Source: Alysiella sp.
GTDB lineage: Bacteria > Pseudomonadota > Gammaproteobacteria > Burkholderiales > Neisseriaceae
Direction: 5' to 3'
NCBI RefSeq assembly: GCF_030525755.1
Contig: NZ_JAUNEC010000067.1
Span: forward strand, 1-6,657
Length of the DNA: 6,657 bases
Numbering within the stretch: position 1 is the stretch's first letter; every line of letters begins with the position of its first letter. Under the pieces are notes generated by a model that did no database searches, was not told where the DNA came from, and worked only from the letters and a program-made list of their open reading frames with translations. Shown here piece after piece: positions 1-5,047 of this stretch. The translations under genes and the position numbers were made by a program.

Positions 1-92
1 TCTTTGGCGATGTGTCGCTGATTAACCAAATGGTTGAATTGGAAATCACGGAAGCACGGACGTTTTCATTAACAGGCGAATTGCTTGCGTAA
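1..92 (+). CDS. miaB: MiaB, C-terminal end (tRNA-2-methylthio-N6-dimethylallyladenosine synthase), partial
   Basis: Only the last 29 residues lie in the window, read in the frame starting at base 3 and stopping at TAA 90-92. They run through VELEITEARTFSLTGELL, which has the shape of the final beta-strands of the TRAM domain that closes MiaB proteins (a QMV-x-(V/L)-x-ITEA-x-x-(Y/F)SL-x-GE pattern). MiaB is a cytosolic radical-SAM enzyme that adds a methylthio group to i6A37 of tRNAs reading UNN codons. The Fe-S domains are outside the window, so the call rests on this short tail and on memory of neisserial MiaB C-termini. Another TRAM-containing methylthiotransferase remains possible; RimO fits less well. 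A DUS-hairpin terminator follows 41 bp downstream, so this is the last gene of its transcript. Confidence 0.6.
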   Translation, partial: FGDVSLINQMVELEITEARTFSLTGELLA

Positions 93-133
93 TCATTTAT
101 GCAATTAATAATGATGTTACCTGCACACAAAGA

Positions 134-177
134 AGGCTGCCTGAAAATCCAATTTTCAGGCAGCCTAAAAGTTTTTT
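134..177 (+). terminator. Rho-independent terminator of miaB built from two inverted DUS
   Basis: An exact DUS at 134-145 and its exact complement at 155-166 sit tail to tail. They form a perfect 15-bp stem (134-148 with 152-166) with a 3-nt loop, followed by a T-run at 172-177. This is the classic neisserial use of paired uptake sequences as an intrinsic terminator. It lies just after the miaB stop and points the right way for it. Confidence 0.85.
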
Positions 178-290
178 GTCATGTACTGAAAAATAGCCTG
201 AAATGTTTCTGCCGTGTACCGTCTGCGTATCGGAAAACAGATAAGGCTGCATGCTGTACAATTTCAAACGACCATAAGAATGCCTAGAGG

Positions 291-451
291 TAGGTTATTG
301 GCAATTCGGGTTCGCAGTTATTTTTGTGCTAAATTTGCCCAATTCCACGTTAAAATATACACCAATGGAACACATTGACTTGTATTTTCGCCTTGAATTG
401 AACCAATTTATCTGCAAAACCAACTCGAGACCGAATTGTCAATAGCCCCTA
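291..451. repeat. ~160-bp imperfect palindrome (hairpin/MITE-like element)
   Basis: The left half (291-370) and the reverse complement of the right half (451-371) align end to end with few gaps, at roughly 70% identity by eye. The best-matching blocks are the outermost: TATTGGCAATTCGGGTTCG at 296-314 against TATTGACAATTCGGTCTCG (complement of 426-444), 16 of 19 identical. Inner shared blocks include AGTT, TAAATT, CAATTC, AAAATA and CAATG, and the centre is near 370 (CAATG, 5 nt, CATTG). Both ends begin with TAGG. There is no open frame inside and no DUS. It resembles a miniature inverted-repeat element whose terminal repeats meet in the middle, decayed by mutation. The IS family is not identified, and no target-site duplication is clear. 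Confidence 0.6.
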
Positions 452-531
452 CTGTGAAATGGTAAATGCAAGTACTTGCCCTATGGAAAAATTTTCATTA
501 AAACAAATTGTTGATTTTTAACAAGTTCACC

Positions 532-1536
532 TTATGCATAATCACGCACCCAAAATGCCATCTTATCCGCTTGCTGCCTGAAAAATGCTGCCAACAAACG
601 ATATTGTTCCGCCGTATTGGTACAGGCATTGGCAGCTTGACGCACATTTTCACTTTCAGGCAGCCTTTGTAAATACCAACCTATGTGTTTGCGTGCAATT
701 TTTACACCATGTTCACCATAAAAGGCATAAATGGCAGTCAAATGACTTAAAACCGTTTCCGATGCTGCCTGAAAATTCATTGGCTCGGGCAAATAACCCA
801 ATTGTAAATAATGACCAATGTCGGTAAACAACCATGGCTGCCCCTGTGCGCCACGCCCTATCATCACACCATCTGCACCTGTTTGTGCCAACACCGCTGC
901 CGCTTTTTGCGGCGAAGTGATGTCGCCATTGACCCAAATGGGCAAATTGACCTCTTGCTTCACTTGTGCAATCAAATCATAACTTGCCTCGCCCCTGTAC
1001 ATTTGCTCACGCGTACGCCCATGTATCGCCAAAGCCGCAATGCCAGCTTGCTCTGCCATGTGTGCAATCGTCAAAATGTTTTTGTTTTCATTGCACCAAC
1101 CCAAACGGGTTTTCAATGTGACAGGCACATCTACAGCACTCACCACCGCATTTAAGATTTTTTCCACCAAAATCTCGTTTTGTAACAATGCGCTGCCTGC
1201 TGCCACATTACACACTTTTTTGGCAGGACACCCCATATTGATGTCAATAACCTGTGCGCCATTGTCCACATTCAAACGTGCAGCCTGTGCCAATTGTTCT
1301 GGGTCACTGCCTGCAATCTGCATCACACTGATGCCTGTTTCGCCACTGTGGTCGCGCCGTTGTAAACTTTTTCGTGTTTGCTGCAAAGACGGGTCGCTGG
1401 TCAGCATTTCACCTACTGTCCAAGTCGCACCAAACTGTTTTACCAACTGGCGCATGGGTTTATCAGTAATTCCAGCCATAGGTGCGAGTGCCAACGCAGG
1501 TTGTCCCATTAAAGGACGCAAATCATGTGAAATCAT
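532..1536 (-). CDS. dusB: tRNA-dihydrouridine synthase DusB
   Basis: This is a 334-residue FMN-dependent TIM-barrel enzyme that reduces uridine to dihydrouridine in the tRNA D-loop using NADPH. Motifs, numbered from the chosen start: APMAGITDKPMR (18-29) at the FMN phosphate side, NMGCPAKKV (100-108) with catalytic Cys103, TLKTRLGW (140-147) with FMN-contacting Lys142, IHGRTR (171-176), VNGDI (202-206) and the phosphate-binding GRGAQGQPW (227-235). The AAGSALL following the Cys motif and the GRGAQGQPW form point to DusB, not DusA or DusC. The length is normal. An in-frame GTG at 1563 would add MVFSGSLNT, but that stretch is just a translated DUS, so the ATG at 1536 is preferred. Neither start has a strong Shine-Dalgarno sequence. 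The gene diverges from the ThiF/MoeB gene, and no partner gene follows it. Confidence 0.93.
   Translation of the reverse strand: MISHDLRPLMGQPALALAPMAGITDKPMRQLVKQFGATWTVGEMLTSDPSLQQTRKSLQRRDHSGETGISVMQIAGSDPEQLAQAARLNVDNGAQVIDINMGCPAKKVCNVAAGSALLQNEILVEKILNAVVSAVDVPVTLKTRLGWCNENKNILTIAHMAEQAGIAALAIHGRTREQMYRGEASYDLIAQVKQEVNLPIWVNGDITSPQKAAAVLAQTGADGVMIGRGAQGQPWLFTDIGHYLQLGYLPEPMNFQAASETVLSHLTAIYAFYGEHGVKIARKHIGWYLQRLPESENVRQAANACTNTAEQYRLLAAFFRQQADKMAFWVRDYA
655..666 (-). repeat. Exact DUS inside dusB
   Basis: An exact AGGCTGCCTGAA on the minus strand is read in the dusB frame as Arg-Leu-Pro-Glu (291-294). It sits in the less conserved C-terminal helical domain, where an added DUS is easiest to tolerate. 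Degenerate copies also occur in dusB at 571-582 and 762-773. Confidence 0.9.
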
Positions 1537-1566
1537 GGTATTCAAGCTGCCTGAAAATACCACATC

Positions 1567-1596
1567 TTAACAGAGAGACACAGTATGAGCTAGAAT
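1567..1596 (+). promoter_or_regulatory. Putative sigma-70 promoter for the ThiF/MoeB gene
   Basis: TTAACA (1567-1572; 5 of 6 to TTGACA) and TAGAAT (1591-1596; 5 of 6 to TATAAT) are separated by 18 bp and lie in the divergent gap. Transcription would begin near 1603, giving a leader of about 60 nt before the ATG at 1662. This is a match by eye only. No equally good promoter was seen for dusB in the opposite direction. Confidence 0.4.
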
Positions 1597-1661
1597 ATCA
1601 AGATTTCAGGCAATCTCCGTCTCTTCTCTAATACCCACATTCTTCCATTACGGACAACATC

Positions 1662-2417
1662 ATGAACGACCGCCAATTATTGCATTACAGCCGCCATATT
1701 TTGTTGGACGAAATCGGCATTGAAAATCAAAGCAAATTATTGTCTTCTTGTATTTTGGTGGTAGGTTGTGGTGGTTTAGGTGTCGCCGCTCTACCCTATT
1801 TAGCCAGCGCAGGCGTAGGCAAATTGCTGATTGCCGATGCCGACTGTGTTGATGAAACCAATTTACAACGCCAAACCATTTACACCCCAAATGACATAGG
1901 CTGCCTGAAAGCCGATTGCACCGCTCATTACTTACGCACACGCTATCCCGATTGTCAAATTACTGCCTTAAACCAATATTTAGATGCCACACAACTGGCA
2001 AAATGGGTGGCACAAGCCGATGTTATTTTGGATTGCAGCGACAATTTTGCCACTCGTCAAGCCATCAATGCAGCCTGTGTTGCTGCAAAAAAACCTTTGG
2101 TTTTGGGTGCTGCTGTGCGTTTTGAAGGACAAGTTGCAGTATTTCGTGCCGACTTGGGACAAAATCAAGCCTGTTATCGCTGTCTGTTTGATACCGATAA
2201 TGCCACCGAACAAGCCTGTGCCACATTTGGTGTATTCGCCCCTTTGGTCGGTACGATTGGCACATTTCAGGCAGCCGAAGCCCTGAAAATCATCATGGGC
2301 TTGCCTGTTTCAATTAGTGTTTTACGCTGTTATTCGGCTTTAACGGGAAATTGGCAAACATTTCATTTCCACAACAATCCACAATGTCATGTATGTGGTA
2401 CAGAGACAACAAATTAA
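1662..2417 (+). CDS. HesA/MoeB/ThiF family sulfur-carrier adenylyltransferase
   Basis: This 251-residue E1-like enzyme activates the C-terminal glycine of a ubiquitin-like sulfur carrier (ThiS for thiamine or MoaD for molybdopterin) as an acyl-adenylate. Visible features: N-terminal YSRHILL with Arg11, the nucleotide-binding GCGGLG (35-40), ADAD (58-61), NLQRQ (67-71), LDCSDN (123-128), zinc pairs CYRC (171-174) and CHVC (242-245), and Cys186 in ACATFGVFAPLVG at the position of the ThiF active-site cysteine. The opening MNDR...YSR-ILLD resembles E. coli ThiF, while GAAVRFEGQVAVF and APLVGTIG look more like MoeB. No thiS, thiG, moaD or moaE gene is nearby to decide. The length is standard, with no rhodanese extension. 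The start is backed by alignment and a weak GGA about 10 nt upstream. It stands alone between a divergent gene and a terminator. Confidence 0.9.
   Translation: MNDRQLLHYSRHILLDEIGIENQSKLLSSCILVVGCGGLGVAALPYLASAGVGKLLIADADCVDETNLQRQTIYTPNDIGCLKADCTAHYLRTRYPDCQITALNQYLDATQLAKWVAQADVILDCSDNFATRQAINAACVAAKKPLVLGAAVRFEGQVAVFRADLGQNQACYRCLFDTDNATEQACATFGVFAPLVGTIGTFQAAEALKIIMGLPVSISVLRCYSALTGNWQTFHFHNNPQCHVCGTETTN
1898..1909 (+). repeat. Exact DUS inside the ThiF/MoeB gene
   Basis: AGGCTGCCTGAA on the coding strand is read as part of Ile-Gly-Cys-Leu-Lys (79-83). It therefore contributes a non-conserved cysteine and a lysine to a surface segment just after the first Rossmann half. A second, one-mismatch copy on the other strand at 2266-2277 encodes the Phe-Gln-Ala-Ala of TFQAAEA. 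Confidence 0.9.
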
Positions 2418-2429
2418 AGGTATCACACA

Positions 2430-2468
2430 GAAAACAAGCTGCCTGAATGTTTCAGGCAGCTTGTTTTC
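2430..2468. terminator. Bidirectional terminator between the ThiF/MoeB gene and tatD, built from inverted DUS
   Basis: Two one-mismatch DUS (AAGCTGCCTGAA at 2436-2447 and its complement at 2451-2462) form the core of a perfect 18-bp stem (2430-2447 with 2451-2468) with a 3-nt loop. The outer stem is A-rich on the left and T-rich on the right, so each strand ends in a TGTTTTC run. It lies 12 bp after one stop codon and 23 bp after the other, so it can serve both converging genes. Confidence 0.85.
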
Positions 2469-2491
2469 AATAACATCATTATTAACGGTTT

Positions 2492-3268
2492 TCAGGCAGC
2501 CAATGGCACAACTTTATCAAACAAACGGTAAAAATTTGCCGTAGTCGCCTGCATGATGGTTTCCAAACTTTCGCCACGCAGTTGTGCCAAAAATTCAGCA
2601 GTATGGCGCACATAAGCAGGCTCATTGGGTTTGCCGCGATGCGGTACAGGTGCAAGAAATGGTGCATCGGTTTCCACCAAAATGCGGTCAAGTGGACAAT
2701 ATTGCGCGGCAGCCTGAATGTCTTTGGCATTTTTAAACGTAACAATGCCCGAAAACGAAATGTAATAGCCCAAATCCAAAGCCATTTTAGCAACGCGTGT
2801 GTCTTCCGCAAAACAATGCATCACAGCTTTTGGGGCTGCGTGTTCTGTCAAAACACGCATGGTATCATCAGCAGCTTTGCGCGTGTGAATAATCAAGGGC
2901 AAATCAGCCTGCTTAGCAGCTTCAATATGCATGATAAAACGATTGTGCTGCCAAGTTAAATCACCTTGACACCAATGATAATCCAGACCTGTTTCACCAA
3001 TACCGACAACTTTCGGATGCTGAGCGTACTCCACCAATTCTGCCAAACTAAATTCAACAGCGGTTTCGCTATCAGGATGTATGCCTACTGTGGCATAAAT
3101 GTGTGAATGTGCTTGGGCAATCGCCAAAATTTGGGCAAAACTGTCGCGGCTCACGCTAATTGCCAATGCCTGCCCCACACCATTGTGTTGCATATTGGCA
3201 AACACTTCAGGCAAACGTTCTGCCAGTCCTTCAAAATTAAGGTGGCAATGTGAATCAATTAAATACAT
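2492..3268 (-). CDS. tatD: TatD family metal-dependent hydrolase (YcfH-like)
   Basis: A 258-residue amidohydrolase-fold TIM barrel, the usual length for TatD/YcfH nucleases. Metal ligands are all visible: DSHCHL (His7, His9), GIGETGLDYH (Glu92), IIHTRKA (His128), MHCF (His151) and VETDAPFLAP (Asp201). The family acts as Mg-dependent 3'-5' DNase or deoxyribonuclease; the cellular role of this YcfH branch is not settled. It lies downstream of holB and pilZ in the conserved holB-pilZ-tatD order, but a terminator-like hairpin stands 26 nt before its start, so it may be attenuated or have its own promoter. There is no clear Shine-Dalgarno sequence. Its last codons, Ala-Ala-stop, are formed by a one-mismatch DUS (2491-2502) whose TGA supplies the stop. 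Confidence 0.92.
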   Translation of the reverse strand: MYLIDSHCHLNFEGLAERLPEVFANMQHNGVGQALAISVSRDSFAQILAIAQAHSHIYATVGIHPDSETAVEFSLAELVEYAQHPKVVGIGETGLDYHWCQGDLTWQHNRFIMHIEAAKQADLPLIIHTRKAADDTMRVLTEHAAPKAVMHCFAEDTRVAKMALDLGYYISFSGIVTFKNAKDIQAAAQYCPLDRILVETDAPFLAPVPHRGKPNEPAYVRHTAEFLAQLRGESLETIMQATTANFYRLFDKVVPLAA

Positions 3269-3288
3269 GATGTTTCAAAACCATTTAT

Positions 3289-3322
3289 CAGAAAAACGGT
3301 TTCAGGCTGCCTGAAACCGTTT
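3289..3322 (-). terminator. Terminator-like DUS hairpin between pilZ and tatD
   Basis: A perfect 13-bp stem (3294-3306 with 3310-3322) with a 3-nt loop is followed, in the direction of transcription, by a run of five T. The core TTCAGGCTGCCTGAA (3301-3315) is itself nearly palindromic. It carries an exact AGGCTGCCTGAA on the + strand and an exact AGGCAGCCTGAA on the - strand. It lies 22 bp after the pilZ stop, so it would end or attenuate transcripts before tatD. Confidence 0.75.
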
Positions 3323-3344
3323 ATTTGCATTAAAACTATTTGGA

Positions 3345-3731
3345 TTACAAGGTGTAAGTCGCACGTTCACTGGCAAGCAAGCCTGTTAAAATGGCTTCAA
3401 TAATTGCTTTGGCCTTCAAGCCACTTTCATCATCACTGAATGCCAATCCAATGCCTTTGGGACGACCACTCGCGCTGGGGTTAGCATTAATCCAACACAC
3501 ATTGGTTTTAATGAACAATTTTTCTGTTTTACCAGGTCCCACCAATTCCAATACCAATAAAATTTCTTCACCCATTTGGAACTTATCGTCTGTGGGCAAA
3601 AATACGCCACCGTATTCCACAAAAGACATATAACTGGAATAAATAATCGGTTTACTTTCCAAACGCAAACTCATCATTCGACCAGGAACTTTATTTTCAT
3701 TTTGCGGCGCAACTTGTGGTGCTGAACTCAT
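3345..3731 (-). CDS. pilZ: Type IV pilus assembly protein PilZ (PilZ-domain, non-canonical)
   Basis: A 128-residue cytosolic single-domain PilZ protein required for type IV pilus assembly. In Xanthomonas its orthologue contacts the PilB ATPase. Seen here: a short variable N-terminus rich in Pro, Gln and Asn, MMSLRLE (19-25), a beta-barrel core with SFVEYGGVFLPT (36-47), VCWINANP (78-85) and KGIGLAF (92-98), then a C-terminal helix ending GLLASERATYTL. The D/N-x-S-x-x-G motif of c-di-GMP-binding PilZ domains is replaced by FVEYGG, and a clear RxxxR pair is missing, so it is unlikely to bind c-di-GMP; this is normal for true PilZ. The start has a good AAGGAAAG ribosome site. It sits between holB and tatD as in Pseudomonas and Neisseria relatives. 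Confidence 0.92.
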   Translation of the reverse strand: MSSAPQVAPQNENKVPGRMMSLRLESKPIIYSSYMSFVEYGGVFLPTDDKFQMGEEILLVLELVGPGKTEKLFIKTNVCWINANPSASGRPKGIGLAFSDDESGLKAKAIIEAILTGLLASERATYTL

Positions 3732-3748
3732 TTTCTTTCCTTATTGCT

Positions 3749-3795
3749 AAACAGGTTTTCAGGCAGCCTGTTTATTTTGTGATGCTGCCTGAAAA
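3749..3795 (-). repeat. Paired DUS with overlapping alternative hairpins between holB and pilZ
   Basis: An exact DUS complement at 3758-3769 and a one-mismatch DUS at 3782-3793 can pair as a 12-bp stem (3756-3767 with 3784-3795, 16-nt loop). A second 7-bp stem, AAACAGG (3749-3755) with CCTGTTT (3767-3773), uses bases in the first loop and shares base 3767. There is no T-run on the pilZ side, so it does not look like a full terminator. The second stem ends 6 bp before the AAGGAAAG ribosome site of pilZ. Confidence 0.6.
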
Positions 3796-3797
3796 AT

Positions 3798-4781
3798 TCA
3801 ACGCGATTTCTTGCCTACAACAGACAAATATTCGCTCAACAAATATTCAATTTGCATTTTAACATTCAAACTGTGGTGTCCGTAAGGTTTCAGGCGATTT
3901 AGGCTGCCTGAAAGTGAAAAAAGTGTAGCAGGATTGGTTTTTTCCGCCATTTTTTTTGCTGCGCCTGCATGATGAGGGTAATACAAAGGTGACATATTTT
4001 GTGCCACAAGTGAAACATCAATCAACCATTTGTCCAGCCAATCTAAAAAAACCGCCAACGCCCATTTTTGTTTGTCAAATTCCGCCGCATAATCCAAAAT
4101 TGCCAACAAACGCGGCTCTGCCAATAAAGCCAATAATTTATCACGCAACACATCGTGTTCAGGTTGCCCTTCAAATAAAGGTGCACCGCTGTGAAACGCC
4201 AAAAGTGCTGCCGCATTTTCTGTCCCCTGCTCAGTCAAATAGGACAAAGACTGTGCCTGTGTCGGCGCAGGCAAAGCAAATTGACGACAACGGCTTTTAA
4301 TGGTAGACAATACACGGTCTTTATGGTGCGTTACCAATAAAAAAACAACGGCTTGTGGCGGCTCTTCCAAAATTTTCAACAAAGCATTGGCTGCCTGAAT
4401 ATTCATGCTTTCAGCAGGCTGCACCAACACCACGCGCCGCCCACCTCGTACAGAAGTTTGCCATAAAGGTGCCAACACCGCACGCACTGCATCAATTTTA
4501 ATTTGCAATAATTTGCGTGCAGACACATCGGTTTCAGGTTCTTCAGGCGTGAGTGCATAAAAATCGGGGTGTGTTCCCTGTTCAAACAAATGGCAAGATG
4601 GACATACACCACAAGCATCATGATTGTCGCGTGGATTTTCACACAATAATGCTTGGGCAAAATGACAAGCAAACGCAGTTTTACCTGTGTTTTCACGCCC
4701 CGTAAACAACCAAGCATGAGGCATTTGCGCCCAATGGTTGCCAATTTGTTGCCAAGCCTTTTCTTGCCAAATGTAAATCAT
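3798..4781 (-). CDS. holB: DNA polymerase III subunit delta' (HolB)
   Basis: A 327-residue clamp-loader subunit of the AAA+ family; with tau/gamma and delta it opens and loads the beta clamp. Domains: Walker A GRENTGKT (28-35), zinc module with Cys47, Cys57, Cys60 and Cys63 followed by GTHPDF (69-74), the segment ESMNIQAANALLKILEEPP (124-142), sensor 1 region VVFLLVTH, and the SRC motif (163-165) that marks delta' and tau. The C-terminal helical collar follows. The P-loop keeps Gly-Lys-Thr, unlike E. coli delta'. The ATG at 4781 fits the family N-terminus; the ribosome site is weak. It is the first gene of a leftward holB-pilZ-tatD set, and tmk, its usual upstream partner in E. coli, is absent. 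A Correia-like element begins about 29 bp upstream and may shape its promoter. DUS copies are translated as LSGSLN (290-295) and NIQAA (127-131). Confidence 0.93.
   Translation of the reverse strand: MIYIWQEKAWQQIGNHWAQMPHAWLFTGRENTGKTAFACHFAQALLCENPRDNHDACGVCPSCHLFEQGTHPDFYALTPEEPETDVSARKLLQIKIDAVRAVLAPLWQTSVRGGRRVVLVQPAESMNIQAANALLKILEEPPQAVVFLLVTHHKDRVLSTIKSRCRQFALPAPTQAQSLSYLTEQGTENAAALLAFHSGAPLFEGQPEHDVLRDKLLALLAEPRLLAILDYAAEFDKQKWALAVFLDWLDKWLIDVSLVAQNMSPLYYPHHAGAAKKMAEKTNPATLFSLSGSLNRLKPYGHHSLNVKMQIEYLLSEYLSVVGKKSR
3901..3912 (+). repeat. Exact DUS inside holB
   Basis: AGGCTGCCTGAA lies on the strand opposite to holB and is translated by holB as Ser-Gly-Ser-Leu in its C-terminal domain. 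A partial second copy (GGTTTCAGGCGATTT, 3886-3900) sits directly beside it. A one-mismatch copy at 4388-4399 falls in the conserved NIQAANALLK segment. Confidence 0.9.
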
Positions 4782-4809
4782 TTAATTGCCCGTTAGACCA
4801 ACCTAAATA

Positions 4810-4918
4810 TATAGTCGTAGAATTAAAAAAGCACTACGGTGTTGCCAACACCTTTATGTATGACTGGTACACGGCGAGTGTTATCGCCTTGTATTACTTT
4901 TTCACTTCTACAACTAAA
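4810..4918. mobile_element. Correia-like miniature inverted-repeat element
   Basis: Terminal inverted repeats of 26 bp (4812-4837 against the complement of 4891-4916) match at 21 of 26 positions, with TAGTYGTAGAA at the tips. Inside are two hairpins: GGTGTT-GCC-AACACC (4838-4852) and GGCGA-6 nt-TCGCC (4873-4888). The arrangement follows my recollection of the Neisseria Correia repeat: TATAGT at the tip, an A-rich arm, TACGGYGTTGCC, then CGCCTTGT before the other arm. The tips after TATAGT differ from the Neisseria form. It is non-coding and sits in the gap between the divergent holB and waaF. The outer left end creates TATATT reading toward holB, as a possible -10. Confidence 0.6.
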
Positions 4919-4942
4919 ATTTAAAAGATAGCATTTTAACGT

Positions 4943-4978
4943 TTTTTCAGGCAACCTAATAGTAGGCTGCCTGAAAAA
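4943..4978. repeat. Inverted DUS pair upstream of waaF
   Basis: A one-mismatch DUS complement (4946-4957, variant AGGTTGCCTGAA) and an exact DUS (4964-4975) form a 16-bp stem (4943-4958 with 4963-4978) with a single mismatch and a 4-nt loop. No T-run follows on either strand and no gene ends here. It looks like a DUS pair in a divergent promoter region, not a terminator. Confidence 0.75.
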
Positions 4979-5009
4979 CCACCATACCGCATTATCAACT
5001 GTGTGCTTA

Positions 5010-5018
5010 TGTTAAAAT
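5010..5018 (+). promoter_or_regulatory. Putative extended -10 promoter of waaF
   Basis: TGTTAAAAT is an extended -10 (TGn plus TAAAAT, 5 of 6 to TATAAT). Transcription would begin near 5025, leaving a leader of about 23 nt before the ATG at 5048. No good -35 lies at the right distance, as is common for extended -10 promoters. This placement also argues against starting translation at the upstream GTG (5003). Confidence 0.4.
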
Positions 5019-5047
5019 CTCCGTTTGTTTTCCCACACGCCACCACC

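Larger units (their letters stand above)
93..531. other. Gene-free gap between the converging 3' ends of miaB and dusB
   Basis: This 439-bp stretch has no convincing gene on either strand. It holds, in order, the DUS-hairpin terminator of miaB (134-166), about 120 bp with no recognisable structure, the long imperfect palindrome at 291-451, and a perfect 12-bp palindrome GCAAGTACTTGC at 468-479. The short open frame at 99-287 runs straight through the terminator and has no ribosome binding site. No fis gene is present, although fis follows dusB in many gammaproteobacteria. Confidence 0.7.

Noticed and set aside
99..287. 62-codon open frame on + with Met start
   Set aside because: It begins just after the miaB stop, reads through the terminator hairpin (both DUS translated), has no ribosome site and no family resemblance.
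482..525. A/T-rich partial inverted repeat TTGTT...AACAA after dusB considered as its terminator
   Set aside because: Only five base pairs with no GC content; too weak to call.
1537..1563. GTG start of dusB nine codons upstream
   Set aside because: The added residues MVFSGSLNT are a translated DUS with no family match; ATG at 1536 fits DusB N-termini better.
585..1570. Several + strand open frames of 80-176 codons
   Set aside because: They lie antisense to dusB, which has full family motifs; their Cys/His-rich translations look like antisense shadows.
2703..2714. CGGCAGCCTGAA, one mismatch from the Kingella DUS
   Set aside because: Single coding copy (DIQAA in tatD context region), one mismatch; most likely chance or a drifted copy, not evidence of a second dialect.
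3956..4300. 114-codon + strand open frame
   Set aside because: Antisense to holB, with no start signal and no recognisable domain.
5003..5047. GTG start of waaF 15 codons upstream
   Set aside because: The putative extended -10 lies inside this stretch and MSKKILI at 5048 is the family N-terminus.
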